Shown: one piece after another, positions 45,110 to 53,762 of the stretch
Layout: each line of letters opens with the position of its first letter
How positions within the stretch are numbered: position 1 is the first letter of the stretch
NCBI RefSeq assembly: GCF_039872745.1
Contig: NZ_JBDPZD010000001.1
Coordinates: 682,001-746,000, forward strand
Direction of reading: 5' to 3'
Source: Pelomonas paludis
GTDB taxonomy: Bacteria > Pseudomonadota > Gammaproteobacteria > Burkholderiales > Burkholderiaceae_C
Length of the DNA: 64,000 nt
The notes under the pieces: model-generated
Database searches by the model: none
The model's input: the letters and a program-made list of their open reading frames with translations, nothing else
Told to the model about the DNA's origin: nothing
Program-made: the position numbers and the translations under genes

Positions 45110-46164
45110 GAACGGGCGGGGAACTCGATCTCGGCCAGCATGCCATGCGGCTGGGCGTCGCTGAGCCGCAGCTCGGCCTCGCCGTCGAAGCTGGCGTGCA
45201 GACGCTCACGCAGCGACTGCAGGCCGGTGCCCAAACCCGGGCTACCGGGCTGCAAGCCGACGCCGGTGTCGCGCACCTCGGCGAGACATCGGCCACTTTC
45301 CAAGCGGCGGATGCGGACCTCGATGAGGCCGCCCTCCAGGCTGGGGTCGATGCCATGCCGCACCGCGTTCTCGACCGGCGTCATCAGCATCATGGGCGGG
45401 CAGCGCAGGCTCTCAAGCCCTGGCTCGGCTTCGACCGTGAAGCGCAGCCGGTCCGGCAGGCGCATCTGCATCAAGGCCAGATAGGCGCGCACCATCTCCA
45501 GCTCCTGGCCGAGCCGGTAGTCAGGCTGCGACAGCCGAGGCACAGCCGCACGCAGGTAGGCGACGAGGCTGGCCAGCACGGGCGACGCGCGGGGCGAGCC
45601 GGCGTCGACCAGGGCCTGGACATTGGCCAGGGTATTGAAGAGGAAGTGCGGCTCGACCTGGGCCTGCAGCAGGCGCAGCTGGGCATCCAGCGCCTGCTGC
45701 TTGAGCTCGCTGCGGGCCCGCTCGGCGCGCAGCAGGTCGGCGTCTCGCTGGCGCAGCAGGGCCGCCATGGCCACCCACGCGCTGACCAGGGCACCCAGAA
45801 AGAAATGCACCATGAAGCCCCAGAGCGCGCCTGGCACCAGCCAGAAGGGCGGCTGCCCATCGCGCAGCGTGGCCAGGAAGAGCGCCAGCACCGTGCCCGG
45901 CACCACCAGCGACACCGCCACCACCTGCACGGCCCAGCGCGCCAGCGGCCAGGGCAAGCGGCGTGGCCAGCGCTCGAAGGCGCTGTAGACCAGCAGGCCC
46001 ATCAGCGCCGGCAGGTAGACGCGCAGCGCCACGAGGCCTATCGGCTTCCACGCCGGCTCGGCATGAAAGGCCATCAGCACAAAGACCAGCGTGGCGGCGA
46101 TGAAGCTCACCCGCAGGCGCTTGCGCAGAAAGACGTGGAGGAGGGCGGACCCGATCGATGACAT
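45106..46164 (-). CDS. LytS/AlgZ-type sensor histidine kinase
   Basis: 352 residues from ATG 46164. The N-terminal half has four transmembrane helices with no periplasmic sensor. The His_kinase domain has QVEPHFLFNTLANVQALVDAGSP (phosphoacceptor His in EPHFLFN), and the ATPase domain follows with LMTPVENAVRHGIDPS (N box) and VRDTGVGLQPGSPGLGTGLQSLRERL (G boxes). Cognate regulator overlaps downstream. Inputs are unknown. Confidence 0.93.
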   Translation of the reverse strand: MSSIGSALLHVFLRKRLRVSFIAATLVFVLMAFHAEPAWKPIGLVALRVYLPALMGLLVYSAFERWPRRLPWPLARWAVQVVAVSLVVPGTVLALFLATLRDGQPPFWLVPGALWGFMVHFFLGALVSAWVAMAALLRQRDADLLRAERARSELKQQALDAQLRLLQAQVEPHFLFNTLANVQALVDAGSPRASPVLASLVAYLRAAVPRLSQPDYRLGQELEMVRAYLALMQMRLPDRLRFTVEAEPGLESLRCPPMMLMTPVENAVRHGIDPSLEGGLIEVRIRRLESGRCLAEVRDTGVGLQPGSPGLGTGLQSLRERLHASFDGEAELRLSDAQPHGMLAEIEFPARS

Positions 46165-46384
46165 GGGGGAGGATTGTGGGCAACGCGCCCCGGGCGCGGC
46201 GAGCGGCATCAGACCGGCGGCGGTGCCTGGGGGACGAAGCACGGCCGGTGGGGATGGGCTGCGACAGGTGGGTGCAGCGCCCTGGCGAACGCTTGGTCGC
46301 TGTCAACCGTGCCCCGGCGCAGCGGGCCGTGTCCCGTCGCAAAGCGCTGGTGGCGCCAGCAGCGGCTGCCCACCATGCCGACCC

Positions 46385-47362
46385 ATGAAACCTCATCTCA
46401 CCTCCCTCCTGTGCCTGGCGCTCACGGCGCTGGCGTCTTCCCAAGCGGCTGCCTCCGAGACTGACCTCCTGAGCGCTTACCTGGCCCGCCAACCCGCTGC
46501 GCTGGAGGCCCGGGCACGCGAGATGCTGGCGCGTGACCCGCTGGACGACGCCGCGCTGTGGCACTGGGGCCGGCAGGCGGCAGGTGACGCCAAGCTGCGC
46601 GCCGAGTTGATGCCCCGCGCGCGGCAGTGCGTGCAGAGTAGACCTGAGTCCGCGCGCTGCCAGCACCTGCTGGGGGTGTTGATTGGCGCCGAGTTGACGG
46701 AGATGGGCGGCTTTGCCGCCATGCGGCGCGTGGGCGAAGTGCGCGACCAGTTCGAGCGTGCCGTGGCCCTGGCGCCGCAGGACTACGCGATGCGCCGCGA
46801 CCTCGTCGGCTACTACCTGGCCGTGCCCGGCTTCATGGGCGGCAGCAACCGCAAGGCGCGTGAGCTGGCGGACAGCATGGGCCGTACCGACGCGCCGCGC
46901 GGCGTGCTGCTGCAGGCCATCGTCGCCATCGGCACCAAGGCCTTTGACAGCGCGCAGCAATTGCTCGGCGGCGTGACGCCGGGGAACGACCGCCAGCTCG
47001 CCCGCGACCTGCTGGGCGTGCAGGTCGACCTGGCGCGCGGCTGGCGCGAGGCCGGCGCCCCCGAGCGGGCTTGCGCTTGGGCTGAGCGCCTGGCACAGCA
47101 GGACGCGCGCAGCCCCGAGATCCGTGTCGAGTTGGGCCAGGCCCTGCTGGTGCTGAACCAGCCGGCCGCTGCCGCGAGCGCCTTTGAGCAAGCCTTGCAG
47201 CTCGATGCCAGCCAACGCATCCACCACCTGCTGGCCGGGGCCCGCGAGGCGGTGGGCGACCGCGCCGGTGCCATCGCCGCCTACCGCGCCGAGCTGGCCA
47301 GCCCCTCCAGCCACGCCACGGCCGAGAAGGCCCGTGAGCGGCTCAAGGCCCTGCAGCCTTGA
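46385..47362 (+). CDS. Exported TPR protein
   Basis: 325 residues with signal peptide (ending SSQAAAS). Helical repeats span about 30-320; VELGQALLVLNQPAAAASAFEQALQLDASQRIHHLLAGAREAVGDRAGAIAAYRAEL is the best TPR match. A Cys pair (QCVQSRPESARCQHLLGVL) could be a disulphide. Likely a periplasmic scaffold; no specific role can be given. The membrane protein gene 16 bp downstream is probably cotranscribed. Confidence 0.75.
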   Translation: MKPHLTSLLCLALTALASSQAAASETDLLSAYLARQPAALEARAREMLARDPLDDAALWHWGRQAAGDAKLRAELMPRARQCVQSRPESARCQHLLGVLIGAELTEMGGFAAMRRVGEVRDQFERAVALAPQDYAMRRDLVGYYLAVPGFMGGSNRKARELADSMGRTDAPRGVLLQAIVAIGTKAFDSAQQLLGGVTPGNDRQLARDLLGVQVDLARGWREAGAPERACAWAERLAQQDARSPEIRVELGQALLVLNQPAAAASAFEQALQLDASQRIHHLLAGAREAVGDRAGAIAAYRAELASPSSHATAEKARERLKALQP

Positions 47363-47378
47363 TCTACCGGGACCCTTC

Positions 47379-48068
47379 ATGACCACCCTCGACCTCCGCA
47401 CCGGCCGCCAGGCCAGCCTGCTCTACGCCTTGCTCGCCATCTCGGCCCCCATCGGCCTGATGGTGGTGCCCGCGCAGCTCTACGACGCCGCCGACGCTGC
47501 CCTCACCGCCAGCCGCATCGCGGACCGCAGCTGGCTGCTGCGCCTGGGCGTTGCCAGCGAACTCTTCCACCAGGCCGTGCAGGCCTACCTGATGCTGGTG
47601 CTCTACGACTTCTTCAAGCCCGTCAGTGCACCCCTGGCGCGCCAGATGACCGTGCTGGGGCTGGTCTCCATCCCCATCACCTTTCTCAACGTGCTGAACG
47701 AAGTGGCTGCCTTGACGCTGGTGAGCGGGGCAGACTTCCTGGCCGCGTTCAGCAAGCCGCAACTCGATGCGGCCGCGCTGCTCTGTATGCGCCTGCACGC
47801 CGACGGGCTGCAGGTGGCCGCCGTGTTCTGGGGGCTGTGGCTGTTCCCGCTCGCGATGCTGCTGTGGCGCCTGGGCCGCGCACGCAAGCTGGTGGCCGCG
47901 CTCGTGGCCACCGCCGGCGTGGGCTATGTGGTGGGCGCCACGGCGGCGCTGGCGCTGCCGCAGTTCGAGCCGCAGCTGCGCGGCTGGGTGCAGCTCATGG
48001 TCATGGGCGAGATGGCCGTCATCGTCTGGTTCGTCGCGTTCAGCCTGCGGCGCCAGAGCGGCCTTTGA
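47379..48068 (+). CDS. DUF4386-type membrane protein
   Basis: 229 residues with six hydrophobic helices, beginning TGRQASLLYALLAISAPIGLMVVPAQLY and continuing with ELFHQAVQAYLMLVLYDFFKPVSAPLARQM, which match the DUF4386 pattern. Function unknown. Its 3' end overlaps the convergent UPF0303 gene by 29 bp. Confidence 0.78.
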   Translation: MTTLDLRTGRQASLLYALLAISAPIGLMVVPAQLYDAADAALTASRIADRSWLLRLGVASELFHQAVQAYLMLVLYDFFKPVSAPLARQMTVLGLVSIPITFLNVLNEVAALTLVSGADFLAAFSKPQLDAAALLCMRLHADGLQVAAVFWGLWLFPLAMLLWRLGRARKLVAALVATAGVGYVVGATAALALPQFEPQLRGWVQLMVMGEMAVIVWFVAFSLRRQSGL

Positions 48069-48543
48069 GCCACTGACGCATCCCCGCCACCGCCAGCGCA
48101 TGGTCCTCCCAGCCATCGAGGCCGGAGACGATCAGGCAGCCCACCCGGCCCTGGCCGCGCACGTTCAGGGGTACGGCGCCGCCTTCGGCGCGGTAGTTCA
48201 CCGGGTCGAGGCCCGTCTCGGCCTGGAAGTCGGCCTTGCGGCCGAGGAACTCCAGCCGCACCTGCCAGGAGCTTTTGCCAAAGCGGCGCACCACGTTCTT
48301 CTTCTTGTTGATCCAGTCGGCATTGCCGGCATTGGTGCCGTCCATGAAGTAGACGAACAGCGGGTGCGCATCCAGCTCCACCTGGATGGCCACCGCCCGG
48401 CCGGGAAAGTGCTGCAGCGCCAGCGCCAGGATGGCCTGGCCAATGCCCATGGCGTCGGGGGCGGTCAGGCGGTCGAGCACCAGCTCGGCGGCTTCGGCCT
48501 CGCAGTCGGCGATGGTGTTGGGGGCTTGGAGGGTGGTGGGCAT
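48040..48543 (-). CDS. UPF0303/HbpS-like (heme-degrading-domain) protein
   Basis: 167 residues. The GlcG/HbpS-type fold is indicated by QVELDAHPLFVYFMDGTNAGNADWINKKKNVVRRFGKSSW and AEGGAVPLNVRGQGRVGCLIVSGLDGWEDHALAV, the two most conserved blocks of the UPF0303 family. Relatives are annotated heme-degrading domain proteins, though evidence for haem chemistry is thin. Intergenic 208 bp to the divergent PEP-CTERM gene. Confidence 0.85.
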   Translation of the reverse strand: MPTTLQAPNTIADCEAEAAELVLDRLTAPDAMGIGQAILALALQHFPGRAVAIQVELDAHPLFVYFMDGTNAGNADWINKKKNVVRRFGKSSWQVRLEFLGRKADFQAETGLDPVNYRAEGGAVPLNVRGQGRVGCLIVSGLDGWEDHALAVAGMRQWLKGRSGAAG

Positions 48544-48751
48544 GAGGCGCTAGTGACGGAGGGAGAGGCGACACATGCTAAGGGCTCGTGTTGAGCATGC
48601 ACGTACTCCCCGCAAAGCGGGGGGGTCGGGCGGACAAATGCAGCGACTCGCTTGAGGACGTCTCCCTAGAATCGATCCAACATCTTGCTGCCAGGGCGCT
48701 GGGTATGGCGTCCGCGCAGACCTTACGTTTGCATGCCCCAGGGAATCCGCC

Positions 48752-50488
48752 TTGAAGCACTCCATTGCTCTTGCCACCAGCCCGCTGGCGCGACGGTCTT
48801 TCGGGGCTTCCCGTGCCGGGCGGGCCGCGTACACCGCTGTGGCGGCGGCGGTGCTGTCCTTCCTTCCGCTGAGCGAGGCGCAAGCAGCGCTTTGTGCTCC
48901 TGGGTCCTACAGCGCAACCGGCTCCTCGCCGTGCACGCTTGCGTCGCCAGGCTATTACGTGGCGTTCCCCGGTGCGACTGCGGCCACCCCGGCGATGCCC
49001 GGCACCTATGTGTCGGCGATTGGCGCCTCGGCGGCTACGCAGGCACCTGTCGGTAGCTACGTGAACGGCATCGCAGCCGTGGCACCGACTCTGGCCCCGC
49101 CTGGAACCTACGTCAGCATCGCGGGCGCCACGGCGCCTGCGGTGGCACCCGTTGGTTCCTATGTCCCCACGGCTGGCGCTTCGGCGCCCGTGCCGGCGCC
49201 GGTCGGCAGGTATGTGCCCTTCACTGGGGCAACGACTTCACTGCCGGCACCCCTGGGCCGCTATGTGCCTGGCACCGGCTATTCGGCCGCGTTGGCCGCC
49301 CCTGTTGGTACCTACGTGCCCACCATCGGAGCTTCGGCACCGGTTCAGGCGGCCCCAGGCAGCTATGTCGGCACCACAGGGGCTAGCGCCCCAACTTTGG
49401 CGCCACCGGGCAGCTTTGTTTTCACGGCGGGTGCTTCGGCGCCGACCCAAGCGCCTCCCGGCACCTTCGTGCCATCGCCCGGCGCTGTCGCTCCTATTGC
49501 TGCGCAACCCGGCACCTACGTCAGCGGCCCGGGCGCTACCGCACCCAGCCTGGCGCCGCCAGGAACTTATGTAGCCGGCATTGGTGCGACCGCACCGAGC
49601 TCGGCGCCCGTCGGCAGCTACGTGCCGAGCGCCGGCGCCTCTGCTGCCCTTTTGGCACCCGCGGGCAGCTATGTGCCAACCACCGGTGCTACTGCGGCGC
49701 TGGCAGCGCCGGTGGGCACCTTCGTTGCCGTCGCGGGTGCGTCGGCGCCGACTCAAGCCCCTGCGGGCATGTATGTGCCCACCACCGGTGCCACGTCAGC
49801 GCTGTTGGCGCCCAAGGGCACATTTGTGGCCACCCCCGGTGCTTCGGCGCCGATGTCGGCCCCCCCGGGCACTTACGTCAAATACGCGGGCTCCACGTCT
49901 GCGGCGAGTTGCCCCGCAGGGAGCCTCTCCTACGGCGGCGCCGCCAGCTGCCGGGCCACCGACGCGGCTGTGCCGGACTCCGCGCTGGCCGGCCCCTACT
50001 TCCAGACCAGCGCGGGCCGCGGCGGCGCCGTGGACCTGGGCAGCAGCTTCAGCCCCGGCAGCGCCTGGAGCCTGGATGTGGGCAATGCCAGCCCCGATGC
50101 GGCCGACGGCAACCAGACCCTGCTGACCCTGCTAGACGCCTCGCTGTCGGGCACCGATGCCGGCATGTTCGAGCTGATCGGCTTCAACGCCGGCGACACC
50201 TTCCAGATCGGCGACCTTTGGGACCATTTGGAAGTGCGCGCCAAGCTGGGCGCGCCGGGCTTCGGCCCCTTCTCATTCCAGCTCAACTTCCTGACCGATG
50301 AGGGCGCCGGCCTGGGTCAGGCGGGGCACAGCTTCAGCTTCTCGTTCACGGGCCTCTTTGGGCAACGCGGCGGTGGCAGCGTGCCTGAACCCAGCGTGCC
50401 CGGCCTGCTGCTGGCCGCTGCTGCGGCCTGGGCCTGGGTGCGCCGTGGGCGCCGCCAAGGCGCTGCCGAGGCCAACGCCGCACAGTGA
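48752..50488 (+). CDS. PEP-CTERM protein with nineteen 17-residue Ser/Thr-rich repeats
   Basis: 578 residues from a TTG start at 48752 (no in-frame ATG before the repeats; GGGA upstream is weak). A long signal region ends SEAQAAL. Residues 66-388 are nineteen 17-residue units of the form PGTYVPTTGATAPTLAP. Residues 395-540 form a beta-rich domain (FELIGFNAGDTFQIGDLWDH). The C-terminus is a PEP-CTERM sorting signal: VPEPSVPG, a hydrophobic helix (LLLAAAAAWAWV) and a basic tail (RRGRRQ). Such proteins are processed by exosortase and go to the cell surface. The OGT-like gene overlaps its stop (GTGA). Confidence 0.9.
   Translation: MKHSIALATSPLARRSFGASRAGRAAYTAVAAAVLSFLPLSEAQAALCAPGSYSATGSSPCTLASPGYYVAFPGATAATPAMPGTYVSAIGASAATQAPVGSYVNGIAAVAPTLAPPGTYVSIAGATAPAVAPVGSYVPTAGASAPVPAPVGRYVPFTGATTSLPAPLGRYVPGTGYSAALAAPVGTYVPTIGASAPVQAAPGSYVGTTGASAPTLAPPGSFVFTAGASAPTQAPPGTFVPSPGAVAPIAAQPGTYVSGPGATAPSLAPPGTYVAGIGATAPSSAPVGSYVPSAGASAALLAPAGSYVPTTGATAALAAPVGTFVAVAGASAPTQAPAGMYVPTTGATSALLAPKGTFVATPGASAPMSAPPGTYVKYAGSTSAASCPAGSLSYGGAASCRATDAAVPDSALAGPYFQTSAGRGGAVDLGSSFSPGSAWSLDVGNASPDAADGNQTLLTLLDASLSGTDAGMFELIGFNAGDTFQIGDLWDHLEVRAKLGAPGFGPFSFQLNFLTDEGAGLGQAGHSFSFSFTGLFGQRGGGSVPEPSVPGLLLAAAAAWAWVRRGRRQGAAEANAAQ
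48947..49915 (+). repeat. Nineteen tandem 51-bp units encoding 17-residue repeats
   Basis: In-frame array of exactly 51-bp period (19 x 51 = 969 bp). Consensus residues: Gly2, Tyr/Phe4, Val5, Gly9, Ala10, Ser/Thr11, Ala16-Pro17. Units vary much more in DNA than in protein, using many codon alternatives, so it is an old array kept by protein-level selection, not a recent slippage product. Confidence 0.92.
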
Positions 50489-52422
50489 CCGACTCGGCCA
50501 GCGCGCGCTATCTGCAAGCGCTGGCCTCAGGGGCCGCGCGCGAGGCGGGTGGATTGGCTCAGCTCGCCGAGCTGGCGCGTGACGCGCATCAGGCTGCTGG
50601 AGGGCCGCCCGTCCAGCGGGAAGAGGCCGCCGGCTTCTTTGGCCTCTCTCCGGGCCCGTTTTCTGAACACGACCGCTTCACCACGCTCGCGGGCCAGCAC
50701 CGGGCCCACGGGCTGCTGGGTTTGGCGGAGGCTGTGCTGGCCCTGGCTGTGCAACGTGCGCCGGACTCGGGCCAGGCCCGCGCCAACCACGCACTGGCCT
50801 TGCACGAGCTGGGCCGCCACGTCGAAGCCTTGGCTCAGGCCGAGCGGGCCGTGGCTGCCGTACCGGGCCTGGCTGCAGCCTGGTTCAACCTCGGCTTGAT
50901 CAGGGCTGCCCTGCACGACGGTGCTGGCGCGGCACAGGCCCATGCCCAAGCGCAGGCCTTGTCGCCGCAGTCTGGCATGCATCACCAGCACGCCGGACTG
51001 GAATTGAAGGAGCAGGGTCGGCTGCTTGAAGCCCAAGGCGCCTTTCGCTACGCGATGACGCTCGATGGCGCGAGCCCGGAGGCTTGGGTCAACCTTGGCA
51101 ATGTGCTGCTCGAAGCCGGCGATGCCCAAGCCGCCGAAGACGCCGCCCTCGCCGCCCTGGCGATGCGCCCGCAAGACCGCCGCGCAGCCACCAATCTTTT
51201 GATGGCCCAGCAGTACAACCCGTGCCACACCGCCGAAACCCTGCGCGAGAGTGCAATGCGCTGGGGTCAGCTATGGCAGCAGCCGCAGGCCGAAGCGCCC
51301 GCCTTTGAGCCCTTCACGGGCGGCCGTCCATTGCGTGTCGGCTACCTCAGCAGCGACTTCCGTCAGCACCCCATCGGCTGGCTGCTTGGCCCCGTGCTGG
51401 CCGGCCACGACGCGGCGACCGTCGAGCTGCATGCCTTTGACACCGACAACGGCCGCCATGCGGGGGACCCGCTCAAAGCCGAGTTGCGTTGCCACGTGGC
51501 GCACTGGCACGAAGTCGGCGGCTTGGACGACGGCGCCCTGGCTGCGCGCGTGCGGGCGGCCGGCATTGACGTGCTCGTCGAGCTGGCCGGCCACACCGAC
51601 GGCGGGCGGCTCGGCGTGTTGGCACACCGGCCCGCACCGGTGCAGCTGTCGTGGCTCGGTTACTTCGCAAGCACCGGCGTGCCGGCGGTGGATGGTGTCG
51701 TCACCGGTAGCGTGGTGGGCGATGCGCCCGCCGCCGCTTGGTACACCGAGCCTCTGCTGCACCTCGGCCGCCCGCACATCGCGTGGCGAGCGCCCAGCTA
51801 TGCGCCCGCGCCAGCCGTCAGCGTGGCCAGCAGCCGGCAAGGCGGCATCACGTTCGGCAGCTTCAACACGGCTGCCAAGCTGAGCGATGCCACGGTGGCG
51901 CTGTGGGCCCGGCTGCTGCTCGTGCGGCCCGACAGCCGTCTGCTGCTGCGCCGCAGCTGCTTTGGTGACCCCGCCTTTGCCGAGCACACGCGTCGCCGCT
52001 TTGCCAGCCACGGCGTGGCGCCGGAGCGCATCGTCACCGCGCCTGCGCTGCCGCACGACCAGATGCTGGCCGCCTACGCCGAGCTCGACATCGCACTCGA
52101 TCCCGCGCCCTTCTCTGGCCTCATCACCTCGCTAGAGGCGCTATGGATGGGCCTGCCTGTGGTGACACTCAGTGGCTTGCGCCCCGTCTCGCGTCAGACC
52201 GAGATGGTGCTGCGTGCCCTGGGGCAGGAGCGCTGGATTGCCACCACCCCTGAGGCCTGGCTGCAAACCTGCCTGCGGCTGGCCGACGACACCGCAGCCC
52301 GCAGTGCCTGGCTGCACGGCGCCCGCGCGGCCATGAGTGCCTCTCCGCTCATGGACGGCGCCGACCTTGCGCGCCAGCTGGAAGCGCTCTATCTGCGGCT
52401 GCGCGCCACCACCACGCCATGA
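50485..52422 (+). CDS. OGT/SPINDLY-type protein O-glycosyltransferase with TPRs
   Basis: 645 residues. TPR helices occupy about 70-250 (ANHALALHELGRHVEALAQAERAVAAVPGLAAAWFNLG and later). The catalytic region starts near 283 with LRVGYLSSDFRQHPIGWLL (His295 at the OGT catalytic position), then PAPVQLSWLGYFASTGVPAVDGVVTG, ITFGSFNTAAKLSDATVALWARLL and LDPAPFSGLITSLEALWMGLPVVTLSG. These are the UDP-sugar and nucleotide binding blocks of family GT41. GT41 enzymes add GlcNAc or other sugars to Ser/Thr. Starts with GTG overlapping the PEP-CTERM stop. Confidence 0.92.
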   Translation: MTDSASARYLQALASGAAREAGGLAQLAELARDAHQAAGGPPVQREEAAGFFGLSPGPFSEHDRFTTLAGQHRAHGLLGLAEAVLALAVQRAPDSGQARANHALALHELGRHVEALAQAERAVAAVPGLAAAWFNLGLIRAALHDGAGAAQAHAQAQALSPQSGMHHQHAGLELKEQGRLLEAQGAFRYAMTLDGASPEAWVNLGNVLLEAGDAQAAEDAALAALAMRPQDRRAATNLLMAQQYNPCHTAETLRESAMRWGQLWQQPQAEAPAFEPFTGGRPLRVGYLSSDFRQHPIGWLLGPVLAGHDAATVELHAFDTDNGRHAGDPLKAELRCHVAHWHEVGGLDDGALAARVRAAGIDVLVELAGHTDGGRLGVLAHRPAPVQLSWLGYFASTGVPAVDGVVTGSVVGDAPAAAWYTEPLLHLGRPHIAWRAPSYAPAPAVSVASSRQGGITFGSFNTAAKLSDATVALWARLLLVRPDSRLLLRRSCFGDPAFAEHTRRRFASHGVAPERIVTAPALPHDQMLAAYAELDIALDPAPFSGLITSLEALWMGLPVVTLSGLRPVSRQTEMVLRALGQERWIATTPEAWLQTCLRLADDTAARSAWLHGARAAMSASPLMDGADLARQLEALYLRLRATTTP

Positions 52423-53759
52423 CGACCGACGCAGACCGCGCCACCGAGCTGCAGCGCCAGGGCCGGCTTGACGAAGCCGCCGCCCTCTACGAGCGTCTGC
52501 TACAAGGTCCAAGCTTCCAGCCCGCGCTGCGCCACAACCTCGGGCTGCTGCGCCTGCAGCAGGGCCGCATCAGCGAGGCGCTGCCCCTGCTGGAGCGCGC
52601 CCACAGCGAAGACGGCCGCCACCCGCAGTGGGCGCAAAGCCTGCCCGTCATCGGCATGCGCCTCTACGAACATGGTTTGTGGGAGTCCGCTCTGATCTGG
52701 CTGGAGCGAAGCGTCGCCCTCACCCCGCCCGATGCGGCCGTGGCGCAAGCCCTCGCGCGCCTGCGTCCGCGCCCGCACCTGGCGCCCGAGGTCTGGGACG
52801 AACTCCAGCAGCGCAGCCTGCTGCGCTACACCCCGCGCGAGAGCGCCAGCTACGTCTACGCCATCGACGTCGTCGGCACCTGCAATCTGCGCTGCCCCAC
52901 CTGCCCGGTCGGCAACTTCGCGGCGGCCGAGCGGCCCAAGGGCTTCATGGAGCCCGAGCTGTTCGAGCGCATCCTCGACAAGATCGTGGCTGAGCGCGTC
53001 GCTGAACGGCCGCAGATCTGGCTCTACAACTGGGGCGAGCCCCTGCTCCACCCCGAGCTGCCGGCCTTGGTGCGCGCCGTCCACGTGCGCGGGCTCACCG
53101 TGCACCTGTCCAGCAACCTCAACATCGAACGCGGCATCCCCGAGCTGGCCCGCGCCAACCCCGACGAGCTCAAGGTCTCGCTCTCGGGCTTCACCCAGGC
53201 CACCTACCAGCGCACCCACGTGCGTGGCGACCTGCACCTCGTGCGCGCCAACCTCTACCTGCTGCGCCACTGGCTCGACAAGACCCAGGCCAGCACGCGC
53301 GTCTGGGTCGGCCACCACCTCTACAAGGACACGCAGGACCAGGTCCCCGCCGTCCGCGCGCTGTGCGACGAGCTCCGCTTCGAGCACCACCCCATCGCCG
53401 CCTTCTACCAGCCCCTCGAACGCCTCATCGACCACCTCGAAGGCCGCGCTCCGCCCGACCCCGTGCACGACCTGCTCATTGAGCCCCCGGCCGTCTACCT
53501 GCCCCGCATCAAGGCCAGTCGCAGCACCCAGCACGACTGCGAGCTGCGTTTCAACCAGACCGTCATCAACCACGACGGCAGCGTCGCCTTGTGCTGCAGC
53601 GTCTACGACAAGCCCAATATGCTGGGCCTGGACTTCGTCAGCACCCCGCACGCCGAGCTGGAGCGCGCCAAATACCGCCACCCTTTTTGCGGCACCTGCA
53701 TGAAGCACGGCCTGCAGTACAGCGTGCAGGACCCCGCCAAGGTGTTTGGGCCTCGCTGA
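52419..53759 (+). CDS. TPR-radical SAM protein with SPASM-like C-terminus
   Basis: 446 residues. Residues 5-110 hold TPR-like helices (LQRQGRLDEAAALYERLLQG, then LRHNLGLLRLQQGRISEALPLLERA). The radical SAM domain begins at VVGTCNLRCPTCPVGNF (Cys155, Cys159, Cys162). The C-terminus has two Cys-rich blocks (SVALCCSVYDK and FCGTCMKHGLQY), as in SPASM auxiliary-cluster proteins. ATGA overlap with the OGT gene puts it in the same operon. The TPR part could hold the peptide substrate. The exact reaction is unknown. Confidence 0.88.
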   Translation: MTTDADRATELQRQGRLDEAAALYERLLQGPSFQPALRHNLGLLRLQQGRISEALPLLERAHSEDGRHPQWAQSLPVIGMRLYEHGLWESALIWLERSVALTPPDAAVAQALARLRPRPHLAPEVWDELQQRSLLRYTPRESASYVYAIDVVGTCNLRCPTCPVGNFAAAERPKGFMEPELFERILDKIVAERVAERPQIWLYNWGEPLLHPELPALVRAVHVRGLTVHLSSNLNIERGIPELARANPDELKVSLSGFTQATYQRTHVRGDLHLVRANLYLLRHWLDKTQASTRVWVGHHLYKDTQDQVPAVRALCDELRFEHHPIAAFYQPLERLIDHLEGRAPPDPVHDLLIEPPAVYLPRIKASRSTQHDCELRFNQTVINHDGSVALCCSVYDKPNMLGLDFVSTPHAELERAKYRHPFCGTCMKHGLQYSVQDPAKVFGPR

Positions 53760-53762
53760 GCC

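Noticed and set aside
45521..47401. A 626-codon minus-strand frame covering the LytS kinase and TPR genes
   Set aside because: It overlaps real genes on both strands and its translation is repetitive Arg/Ala/Gly-rich.
49238..49756. Minus-strand frame opposite the PEP-CTERM repeats
   Set aside because: Periodic because the sense strand is repetitive; an Arg/Gly-rich translation with no start signal.
48947..49915. Tandem repeats as a possible CRISPR array
   Set aside because: Units are 51 bp with no spacers, are in frame with a single gene, and vary at synonymous sites.
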